Below are positions 1 to 4,722 of a stretch of DNA of 6,349 bases, in pieces (the stretch's first letter is position 1; each line of letters begins with the position of its first letter). This DNA comes from Spirochaetaceae bacterium (lineage in GTDB: Bacteria > Spirochaetota > Spirochaetia > SZUA-6 > Fen-1364). A model generated the notes under the pieces. It searched no databases. It had not been told where the DNA came from and worked only from the letters and a program-made list of their open reading frames with translations. The position numbers were made by a program, and so were the translations under genes. Where the stretch lies: assembly GCA_003170115.1 (NCBI GenBank), contig PMZS01000154.1:1-6349 (forward strand), read 5' to 3'.

Positions 1-107
1 TGCGGACGGTCACCGGGCGGACGATCCGACTGCGGCCGGTCCGCTCCTGCCGGGGCTCCTTCCGGTGGGCGCGGCGTTGATTCCGGTGTGTTCTGGTTAT
101 CTGACAT
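1..107 (-). CDS. rpsR: Probable 30S ribosomal protein S18, N-terminal part only
   Basis: The first 35 codons of a minus-strand gene run off the left edge. The ATG at 105–107 has a purine-rich ribosome site (GGAGAGGAAA) upstream, and it begins 26 bp after the ssb stop. The visible residues start MSDNQNTPES and are rich in Pro, Gly, Asp and Arg, with a DRP-type repetition near residues 23–35. This looks like a disordered extension, and no S18 core motif is reached inside the window. The S18 assignment therefore rests on the conserved order rpsF–ssb–rpsR. S18 pairs with S6 on the 30S platform. If correct, this S18 has an unusually long N-terminal tail of at least 35 residues. The alternative is an unrelated small protein inserted after ssb. 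Confidence 0.65.
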   Translation of the reverse strand, partial: MSDNQNTPESTPRPPEGAPAGADRPQSDRPPGDRP

Positions 108-133
108 GATCGGTTTCCTCTCCTGCTCTCAGT

Positions 134-568
134 TCAGAATGGAATATCATCTTCAAAATTGTCGGCGGGAGGTCCGCCTTCCGGTGGCTCCGGGCGGGCC
201 ACGCCCGGATCTGCCGGCGCGACCTGTCCCTGGCGGCCGCCGCTCCCGCTTCCCAGGAGCATGACGTTGGTGGCGAAGATCTCCACCTTGCTGCGGGCCT
301 GCCCATCCTGCTCCCAGCGGTTCTGCCGGAGCTGGCCTTCGATGCCCACCTGTTTTCCCTTGACGAGGTACTGGTTCAGGGACTCGCCCGTCTTTCCCCA
401 CAGCACGATGTCGAAGAAATGCGCCTCATCCACCCACTGGTCGTCCTTCTTACGGCGCTGGTTGATGGCGAGGCCGAATTTACACACCGCGGCGCCGTTG
501 TTCGTGTATTTCAGCTCCGCGTTCCGGGTCAGCCGGCCGACGAGAACGACATGGTTGATGTCTGCCAT
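134..568 (-). CDS. ssb: Single-stranded DNA-binding protein
   Basis: This 144-residue protein binds and protects single-stranded DNA during replication, recombination and repair, normally as a homotetramer. The OB fold fills about residues 1–105. It opens MADINHVVLVGRLTRNAEL and carries the expected aromatic residues, including W45, F51, F52 and W57. A Gly/Pro-rich flexible linker follows, then the acidic tip DDIPF at residues 140–144, the standard docking peptide for SSB partner proteins. The length is a little shorter than the 160–180 residues of many SSBs because the linker is short. The ATG start has a GGAGGG ribosome site about 6–7 bases upstream. The gene lies between rpsF (18-bp gap) and the presumed rpsR (26-bp gap), the classic rpsF–ssb–rpsR arrangement. 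Expression probably follows the rpsF promoter. Confidence 0.97.
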   Translation of the reverse strand: MADINHVVLVGRLTRNAELKYTNNGAAVCKFGLAINQRRKKDDQWVDEAHFFDIVLWGKTGESLNQYLVKGKQVGIEGQLRQNRWEQDGQARSKVEIFATNVMLLGSGSGGRQGQVAPADPGVARPEPPEGGPPADNFEDDIPF

Positions 569-586
569 CGCGCCCTCCGAGGAAAC

Positions 587-868
587 CTAGTTGTCCTGTC
601 GGACGAAGAGGTACTTCAGTATCTCGGGTCTGAGCTTCAGCGCCTTGTTGAGGGCCTTGAGCGGTTCCGGGGGGCTCTCAACGACATAGAGGACGTAGCG
701 TCCCCGGTCGTTCTTTCGGACGGGGTAGGCAAGGAGCCTGTCCCCCATGTCTTCTTCCTTCTTGATCGTGATGCCGGCGCCCTCGAATTCCTTTCGCAGG
801 AATTCCCGTCCCGCCTGGTGCTGGGACTCGTCGCTGGCGAAGATCACGACTGCCTCGTAAGTCTTCAT
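587..868 (-). CDS. rpsF: 30S ribosomal protein S6
   Basis: This 93-residue protein binds the 16S rRNA platform as a heterodimer with S18. The sequence starts MKTYEAVVIF and contains the S6-type stretch KKEEDMGDRLLAYPVRKNDRG followed by a strand reading YVLYVVE, all typical of the S6 ferredoxin-like fold. The length is normal for the family, without a long acidic C-terminal tail. The start at 866–868 is chosen because a GGGAGG ribosome site (878–883) lies 9 bases upstream and the family begins here. The reading frame stays open upstream to about 985, but that part lies beyond the predicted transcription start near 925. It is the first gene of the leftward operon rpsF–ssb–rpsR and probably autoregulated through its leader. 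Confidence 0.97.
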   Translation of the reverse strand: MKTYEAVVIFASDESQHQAGREFLRKEFEGAGITIKKEEDMGDRLLAYPVRKNDRGRYVLYVVESPPEPLKALNKALKLRPEILKYLFVRQDN

Positions 869-880
869 CCTGTCTTTCCT

Positions 881-922
881 CCCTTTGGACGAACGACTCG
901 CGCTCGGGGCGCGAGTAAAGAG
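881..922 (-). promoter_or_regulatory. Structured rpsF leader, candidate S6:S18 autoregulatory element
   Basis: In the RNA sense a perfect 7-bp hairpin forms between ACTCGCG and CGCGAGT (910–916 with 896–902), with a 7-base loop CCCCGAG. Directly stacked on it, CUCUUU (922–917) can pair with AAAGGG (886–881), including one G-U pair. Nine bases (895–887) are left unpaired on the 3' side. The outer stem takes up three Gs of the GGGAGG ribosome site, so ligand binding could block S6 translation. Binding of S6:S18 to an rpsF leader with an exposed CCG is known in several bacteria, and a CCG is present in this loop. Whether this is the same motif is inference. Confidence 0.45.
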
Positions 923-931
923 GTAAAAGCC

Positions 932-960
932 AACATAACGGCGGGGGAGGCGAGTGTCAA
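932..960 (-). promoter_or_regulatory. Sigma-70-type promoter of rpsF–ssb–rpsR
   Basis: On the minus strand, a perfect -35 box TTGACA (960–955) is followed by exactly 17 bp and a -10 box TATGTT (937–932). Transcription would start near 924–925, giving a leader of about 56 bases before the rpsF ATG. The -35 box lies about 40 bp before the divergent gene's start at 999, so the two units share this short control region. I found no convincing promoter for the divergent gene here. Confidence 0.75.
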
Positions 961-986
961 GTGACCCCGGACAAACGCCGATCATC

Positions 987-990
987 GGAG
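987..990 (+). promoter_or_regulatory. Ribosome site that sets the start at 999
   Basis: GGAG lies 8 bases before the ATG at 999–1001. It supports this start over an in-frame GTG at 954, which sits inside the -35 box of the divergent rpsF promoter and has no such site at proper spacing. Confidence 0.6.
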
Positions 991-998
991 TAGGCGAG

Positions 999-1451
999 AT
1001 GACGCGGAGAATAAACTACGAGGACGACATTTTCACCGTCGCTTTGCAGGTTCGCTGCCTGCAGGACGCCCTGAAGCTGGAGGTGGATCCCGATCTGTTC
1101 GCGGACCGGATCGCCGGCGACATCGGATGGATAGATTCCATCACCGGGAGTCTCTACAGGAGCCTCCGGGAGAGCTCGCTGTACGTGAAGCGCAAGGACC
1201 ATCTGAAGGAGCTCGCGAAGCTCAAGCGGTACTTCGCGGAGGCTCTGGACACGGTGCTGGACGGAAGGGCCCCCCTTTCAGAGGCCTTGCTCGAGAAGCT
1301 CCCCGGCCTCCGCGGAATCCGCGACGCGCATGCCCGCGACATCGCAGAGATCAAGCTTCTCCTCGAGGGCAAAGCGTCACCGGATGAAGAGCATATAGTT
1401 TCCGCGGAGGAGCTGAAGTTTCTCATGACCTCCGACGAAGACGAGACCTGA
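999..1451 (+). CDS. Small conserved-looking helical protein of unknown function
   Basis: I do not recognise this 150-residue protein (from the ATG at 999). It begins MTRRINYEDDIFTVALQV and is soluble and mainly alpha-helical by composition. It has no signal peptide, membrane segment or obvious catalytic motif. Residues 60–85 are lysine/arginine-rich and amphipathic (KRKDHLKELAKLKRYFAEAL), which could be a coiled coil or nucleic-acid contact. The C-terminus is acidic and ends TSDEDET. It is divergent from rpsF and separated by the rpsF promoter. Codon use and GC content match the neighbours, so it looks native. I have a vague memory of hypothetical genes at this position beside rpsF in treponemes, which would suggest a lineage-specific conserved gene, but this is unverified. 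Function cannot be assigned. Confidence 0.8.
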   Translation: MTRRINYEDDIFTVALQVRCLQDALKLEVDPDLFADRIAGDIGWIDSITGSLYRSLRESSLYVKRKDHLKELAKLKRYFAEALDTVLDGRAPLSEALLEKLPGLRGIRDAHARDIAEIKLLLEGKASPDEEHIVSAEELKFLMTSDEDET

Positions 1452-1483
1452 CCCCCGCCCCCGCGCTTTTCTGTCCCGCAGCG

Positions 1484-1517
1484 ACCACCTCCTCAAGGAC
1501 ACCACCTCCTCAAGCAC
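1484..1517 (+). repeat. Tandem 17-bp direct repeat upstream of the rplU promoter
   Basis: Two adjacent 17-bp units, 1484–1500 and 1501–1517, match at 16 of 17 positions (ACCACCTCCTCAAGGAC and ACCACCTCCTCAAGCAC). The second unit ends immediately before the -35 box of the predicted rplU promoter. It may be a recent tandem duplication or a pair of binding sites for a regulator. Nothing in the sequence decides between them. Confidence 0.85.
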
Positions 1518-1547
1518 TTGACCAGCGCGGCGCTTCCCCGGTACAGT
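1518..1547 (+). promoter_or_regulatory. Probable promoter of the rplU–rsfS operon
   Basis: TTGACC (1518–1523) and TACAGT (1542–1547) are separated by 18 bp and match the sigma-70 consensus at 5 of 6 and 4 of 6 positions. Transcription would begin near 1554 and leave a GC-rich leader of about 90 bases before rplU. It is the best candidate in the 191-bp gap before the operon. The rest of that gap holds the tandem repeat and a leader with several GCGC-rich self-complementary patches (for example the 10-bp palindrome at 1605–1614), but no fold I can identify. Confidence 0.55.
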
Positions 1548-1642
1548 GGACGCTGAATCTCATGGCGCGCCTGACGGGAGTTCGCGGCGGCGTGTCCGTG
1601 CGCGTCGCGCGCGATCGAAGATAGCGGCAGGGGTGGAATGGT

Positions 1643-1960
1643 ATGTATGCTCTCGTTGACATTCTGGGCAAACAGTACAAGGTGGAACAGGGAGCCGTCC
1701 TGAAGGTGGATCACCTTTCAAAGGACGCGGGAGAGAAGGTGGAATTCTCCTCCGTGCTCATGGTGTCAGATGGCGGCTCGACCAGCATCGGGAGTCCCTA
1801 CGTTCCCGGCGTGTCCGTCATGGCGGTCGTCGAAGGCGAGGGCAGGGGACGGAAGCTCGTGTTCGGCAAGTTCAAGAAGAAGAAGAACTACCGCCGCAGG
1901 TTCGGACATCGACAGCAGTTCTCCACCATCAAAGTAGAGGGCTTCAACGGGCTCGGCTGA
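1643..1960 (+). CDS. rplU: 50S ribosomal protein L21
   Basis: This 105-residue protein binds 23S rRNA in the large subunit. It starts MYALVDILGKQYKVEQGAV, the standard L21 opening, and ends with the very basic KFKKKKNYRRRFGHRQQFST segment that is the family signature, near residues 73–92. The length is usual. The ATG at 1643 has an AGGGGTGG ribosome site about 6 bases upstream. An ATG at 1638 is in another frame and is ignored. It is the first gene of the long rightward operon and is followed directly by prp, whose frame is +1 relative to rplU. L21 and L27 flanking Prp is a common bacterial arrangement. Confidence 0.98.
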   Translation: MYALVDILGKQYKVEQGAVLKVDHLSKDAGEKVEFSSVLMVSDGGSTSIGSPYVPGVSVMAVVEGEGRGRKLVFGKFKKKKNYRRRFGHRQQFSTIKVEGFNGLG

Positions 1961-1970
1961 GACTCCCGTC

Positions 1971-2306
1971 CTGCGCATCCGGCTCGTCCTGTCCCCCCGG
2001 GGTACCCTTCGGGGCTTTGATGCACACGGGCACGCGGGCCTCGATGAAGCGGGGCGGAACATCGCCTGCGCCGCCGCGACATCGCTGCTGCGGACAGCGG
2101 GCCGGCTGTTCGCCGAGCGAGGCCTCATCACGGCGGGTGGGGCGGGCGCGCGGGGGGAGATGAATCTCCTCCTCGGGCCCTCCGCGGCGGATGCGGATAA
2201 CGGGTGGCTGAGGGGAATGACCGATTTCCTCCTGCGGGGGTTGAGGGATCTCGCGCAGGAGTTTCCGCGCGAAATTGTCGTGCGGACTGAAACGACGGAG
2301 GTCTGA
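1971..2306 (+). CDS. prp: Ribosomal-processing cysteine protease Prp (DUF464), non-canonical start
   Basis: The gene fills the gap between rplU and rpmA in the +1 frame. Read from a CTG at 1971 it gives 111 residues, the family's normal length. The first strand (RIRLVLSPRGTLRGF) leads into DAHGHAGLDEAGRNIACAAA, which carries the catalytic pair: His21 in GHAG and Cys33 in IACAA. These sit one position from the His22/Cys34 pair described in Staphylococcus aureus Prp. In S. aureus Prp removes an N-terminal extension from L27. The frame is closed by a TAG at 1935–1937, and no ATG, GTG or TTG precedes the catalytic core. The first ATG (2160, codon 64) would delete both catalytic residues. CTG 1971 is therefore my best guess. 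ATC at 1977, a frameshift from rplU, or a sequence error are other options. The stop TGA is one base before the rpmA ATG. Function is sure by family, the start is not. Confidence 0.85.
   Translation: MRIRLVLSPRGTLRGFDAHGHAGLDEAGRNIACAAATSLLRTAGRLFAERGLITAGGAGARGEMNLLLGPSAADADNGWLRGMTDFLLRGLRDLAQEFPREIVVRTETTEV
2297..2301 (+). promoter_or_regulatory. Ribosome site that sets the rpmA start
   Basis: GGAGG lies 6 bases before the ATG at 2308 and inside the end of prp. It favours the ATG over an in-frame TTG at 2275, which would add 11 residues (MSCGLKRRRSE) not seen in the L27 family. Confidence 0.7.
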
Positions 2307-2307
2307 G

Positions 2308-2562
2308 ATGGGACGTAAGAAAGGCGGCGCGGCGAAGAACGGCCGCGATTCGCAGTCGAAAAGGTTGGGAATCAAGAGGTATGCGGGACAGCTCGTCCTG
2401 GCGGGGACCATTCTCGTCCGCCAGAGGGGCACAAAGTTCCACCCGGGTGACAGCGTCGGAAGGGGCCGGGACGATACGCTGTTCGCGATGATCGACGGGC
2501 ACGTGGTCTACCACACCCGCAGAGGAAGGAACTACGTCACCGTTCAGCCCGCCAAGAACTGA
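2308..2562 (+). CDS. rpmA: 50S ribosomal protein L27
   Basis: This 84-residue protein has an N-terminus that reaches the peptidyl-transferase centre. The sequence begins MGRKKGGAAKNGRDSQSKRL and continues with the family stretch ILVRQRGTKFHPGDSVGRGRDDTLFA. The length and motifs are those of ordinary L27. The important absence is the short hydrophobic leader (LQFF-type) that Prp cleaves in Firmicutes: here the mature-type basic N-terminus follows the initiator Met directly. The prp stop and the rpmA start are one base apart, implying coupled translation. obgE starts 6 bp after the stop. Confidence 0.98.
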   Translation: MGRKKGGAAKNGRDSQSKRLGIKRYAGQLVLAGTILVRQRGTKFHPGDSVGRGRDDTLFAMIDGHVVYHTRRGRNYVTVQPAKN

Positions 2563-2568
2563 GACCGC

Positions 2569-3585
2569 GTGAACGGCTTCGTGGATGAGACCACGATCGT
2601 CGTCTCGTCCGGCAGCGGCGGCGACGGGGCCGTGTCCTTTCGAAGGGAGAAGTACGTGCCGCGCGGCGGCCCCGACGGCGGGGACGGTGGAAAGGGCGGG
2701 GACGTCGTTTTCACCGTCCGACTGAACCTGAAGACCCTCTCTCACCTCAAGCTGAAAAGACATTTCAAGGCGGGCAACGGCGGACGCGGCATGGGACAGC
2801 GCATGCACGGGAAAGACGGCGCGGACGTCGTGGTTCCCGTGCCGCCGGGCACGGTGCTGCGGGACACGGAGACGGGTTCGACGGTCGCCGATCTCACCCA
2901 TGACGGCGAGAGTTTCCTGTATCTCCGCGGAGGCCGGGGCGGCAAGGGCAACTCTCACTACGCCACCGCGGTCAACCAGGCTCCGCGGTACGCCCAGAAA
3001 GGCATCGAGGGCGAAACCCGCGATCTGAAGGCGGAGCTGCACCTTATCGCCGATATCGGGCTTGTCGGAATGCCCAACGCGGGCAAGTCGACGCTCCTTT
3101 CGGTTCTCACAAACGCGCATCCCCTTATCGCCGACTACCCGTTCACGACGCGCACGCCAAACCTCGGTCTTCTGCGGCTTCCAGAGAGGGACGTCATCCT
3201 CGCCGACATCCCGGGGATCATCGAGGGCGCTTCGCAGGGTCGGGGACTCGGGTTGAAGTTCCTGCGGCACGTCGAACGATGCGCCGCCCTCCTTTTTCTG
3301 GTCGACCTCACATCGAGCGACTGCCTGGGCACAGTGCGGCTGCTCGAGGCGGAGCTGGAGACCTACTCGCCGGCGCTTGCGTCCCGGCCGAGGCTCGTTG
3401 TCGGCACCAAGCTCGACCTCCCCGAATCCACGGCGGGACATGCGTCCTTGACCGATGCCTGTCCGGCCGGCGGCTTCGTGGCAGTTTCCTCGTTCTCCCG
3501 CGAGGGACTTGCGCTCCTGGTTGCGGCAATACGGACTCTTGTGGGAGCCGCCGCGGCGGCAACTGCCGGAGACGCCCCGAAATGA
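2569..3585 (+). CDS. obgE: Obg-family GTPase involved in ribosome assembly
   Basis: This 338-residue GTPase acts in late 50S maturation and stress signalling. The glycine-rich Obg domain covers about residues 1–160, with FVDE at 4–7, then FRREKYVPRGGPDGGDGG. The G domain follows: G1 GMPNAGKST at 167–175, the Obg-type switch PFTTRTPNLG, G3 DIPG at 213–216 followed by GRGLGLKFLRHVERC, G4 TKLD at 280–283 and a G5-like SSFSREG near 307. G4 has Thr in place of the usual Asn of NKxD, a variant also found in Rho-type GTPases. The protein ends soon after the G domain, so the C-terminal OCT domain is absent, leaving an alanine-rich tail. The GTG start at 2569 is weakly supported by ribosome site but fits the family N-terminus. 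The stop overlaps the nadD ATG (ATGA). Confidence 0.97.
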   Translation: MNGFVDETTIVVSSGSGGDGAVSFRREKYVPRGGPDGGDGGKGGDVVFTVRLNLKTLSHLKLKRHFKAGNGGRGMGQRMHGKDGADVVVPVPPGTVLRDTETGSTVADLTHDGESFLYLRGGRGGKGNSHYATAVNQAPRYAQKGIEGETRDLKAELHLIADIGLVGMPNAGKSTLLSVLTNAHPLIADYPFTTRTPNLGLLRLPERDVILADIPGIIEGASQGRGLGLKFLRHVERCAALLFLVDLTSSDCLGTVRLLEAELETYSPALASRPRLVVGTKLDLPESTAGHASLTDACPAGGFVAVSSFSREGLALLVAAIRTLVGAAAAATAGDAPK

Positions 3586-4151
3586 AGGCAGTCGTTCTGG
3601 GCGGAACGTTCAATCCGGTACACTACGGCCACCTCTTCGTCGCGGAAGAGGCGCGGGCGGCGTTCGGGTACGATGGCGCGATATTCGTGCCCGCCAACCA
3701 GCCCGTGCACAAGGACCCGGCGCCGGTCCTGGACGCGGTCCACCGCATCCATATGCTCCGCATCGCTGTCTCGGGCAACGAGAGGTTCATCGTGGACACG
3801 GGTGAGGTCGATCGCGGCGGGCCTTCCTATTCCATTGAAACGGTCTCGAGCCTGATTGCCCGGCACGGCATCGAGGGACGGCCGGGTTTCGTCATTGGCG
3901 ATGATCTCGTGGCCGGATTCCCGTCCTGGAAGAACGTGAAGGAGCTTGTCAATATCGTGGACATCATTGTCGCGCGGCGGACTCTGGAGAGGCCCCCTGC
4001 CATGAATTATCCTCACAGAGTCATCACCAACACGGTGCTTCCGATTTCTTCTTCGGAAATTCGCCGCAGGATCCGGGAGGGCCGCGCGGTTCGCTACCTC
4101 CTGCCGGATGCCGTACTTGCATATATCAGGGACAACAACCTCTATGGATGA
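3582..4151 (+). CDS. nadD: Nicotinate-mononucleotide adenylyltransferase
   Basis: This 189-residue enzyme transfers AMP from ATP to nicotinate mononucleotide, giving deamido-NAD in NAD biosynthesis. The nucleotidyltransferase signature GGTFNPVHYGH is at residues 7–17. It is followed by FVPANQPVHKDP, GGPSYSIET, VIGDD at 104–108 with WKN downstream, and the C-terminal ISSSEIRRRI at 155–164, all NadD hallmarks in the right order. Length is typical. The ATG at 3582 overlaps the obgE stop, and GGAG lies 10 bases upstream. The frame is open further upstream, inside obgE, but that part is a shadow. The stop overlaps the start of yqeK by 8 bp, so translation is probably coupled. Confidence 0.97.
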   Translation: MKAVVLGGTFNPVHYGHLFVAEEARAAFGYDGAIFVPANQPVHKDPAPVLDAVHRIHMLRIAVSGNERFIVDTGEVDRGGPSYSIETVSSLIARHGIEGRPGFVIGDDLVAGFPSWKNVKELVNIVDIIVARRTLERPPAMNYPHRVITNTVLPISSSEIRRRIREGRAVRYLLPDAVLAYIRDNNLYG

Positions 4152-4722
4152 CAGAAACGTCTGGAGATCGAGGGCCGCGGCCCTCGTCGAGGCGAGTCTT
4201 TCCCGCCCGCGGCTCAACCACTCGCGTGAGGTGGCCCGGCTCGCCAGTGAGCTGTGTGACCGCTTCCATGCTGACGAGGAGAAGGGATATATTGCCGGTA
4301 TCGCGCATGACCTCGCACGCGAGCTGGACATTTCCGAGATGCTCCTCCTGGCTGAGACGGACGGCCTGCCCCTCCGGGACTGGGAGAAGGCCAACCCCCT
4401 GCTCCTTCACGGGCGGGCCGCCGCCGCGATCCTCATGAAGCACACGGGTTTCAAGGACGCGGAGACCCTCCAGGCCATCCGGGACCACGTCACGGGCCGC
4501 GGAGCCATGGGCCCAATCTCGAAGATCGTGTTCGCCGCGGATTTTCTGGAACCCAAACGAGACTTCGTGTCCCCGGAGTTCCGCCGGCGGACCCTGGGGC
4601 TGAGCCTCGACGAGATGGTGCTTGCCGTGCTGGAGCGCAAGATCCATTTCGTGCGGGCCGCGGCGAAAGAGGTCGCCGTGGATGCGCAGGCCCTTCGCGA
4701 GGAGTTGACGACGCATGCTTGA
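4144..4722 (+). CDS. yqeK: HD-domain hydrolase, probable symmetrical Ap4A hydrolase
   Basis: This 192-residue HD phosphohydrolase belongs to the YqeK family, whose characterised members split diadenosine tetraphosphate into two ADP. Metal-binding positions are visible: H26 in LNHSREVA, H55-D56 in AGIAHDLARE, H89 in LLHGRAAA, H115 in IRDHVTGRGAMG and D133 in VFAADFLEPKR. The last stretch is the YqeK-type signature (usually IxYLADxIEPxR). Here F134 replaces the more common K/Y, a mild change. The ATG at 4144 is chosen because the family N-terminus begins near here. An earlier in-frame start lies inside nadD. The ribosome site is weak, which agrees with coupling to nadD. nadD–yqeK adjacency, with rsfS close by, is widespread in bacteria. 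Confidence 0.93.
   Translation: MDDRNVWRSRAAALVEASLSRPRLNHSREVARLASELCDRFHADEEKGYIAGIAHDLARELDISEMLLLAETDGLPLRDWEKANPLLLHGRAAAAILMKHTGFKDAETLQAIRDHVTGRGAMGPISKIVFAADFLEPKRDFVSPEFRRRTLGLSLDEMVLAVLERKIHFVRAAAKEVAVDAQALREELTTHA

Noticed and set aside
869..985. Upstream extension of rpsF
   Set aside because: It crosses the predicted promoter and does not match the S6 N-terminus.
954..998. GTG start at 954 for the unknown gene
   Set aside because: It lies within the -35 box of the rpsF promoter and lacks a ribosome site, while the ATG at 999 has GGAG 8 bases upstream.
1452..1483. Rho-independent terminator after the unknown gene
   Set aside because: A C-rich stretch followed by CTTTTC is present, but no convincing GC hairpin precedes the T-run.
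1938..1970. RF2-style programmed +1 frameshift joining rplU to prp
   Set aside because: The site GGC TGA G does not allow good re-pairing after a +1 slip, and L21 has its normal length. It is kept only as a minor alternative to a CTG start.
2128..3441. Long minus-strand open frame (437 codons)
   Set aside because: It is opposite rpmA and obgE, has no family features, and is an artefact of high GC content.
3279..3581. N-terminal extension of nadD inside obgE
   Set aside because: The NadD family begins at MKAVVLGGTFNP. The upstream part is obgE read in another frame.
3363..4394. Minus-strand open frame (343 codons) opposite obgE, nadD and yqeK
   Set aside because: The plus-strand genes carry all the family motifs, and this frame has none.
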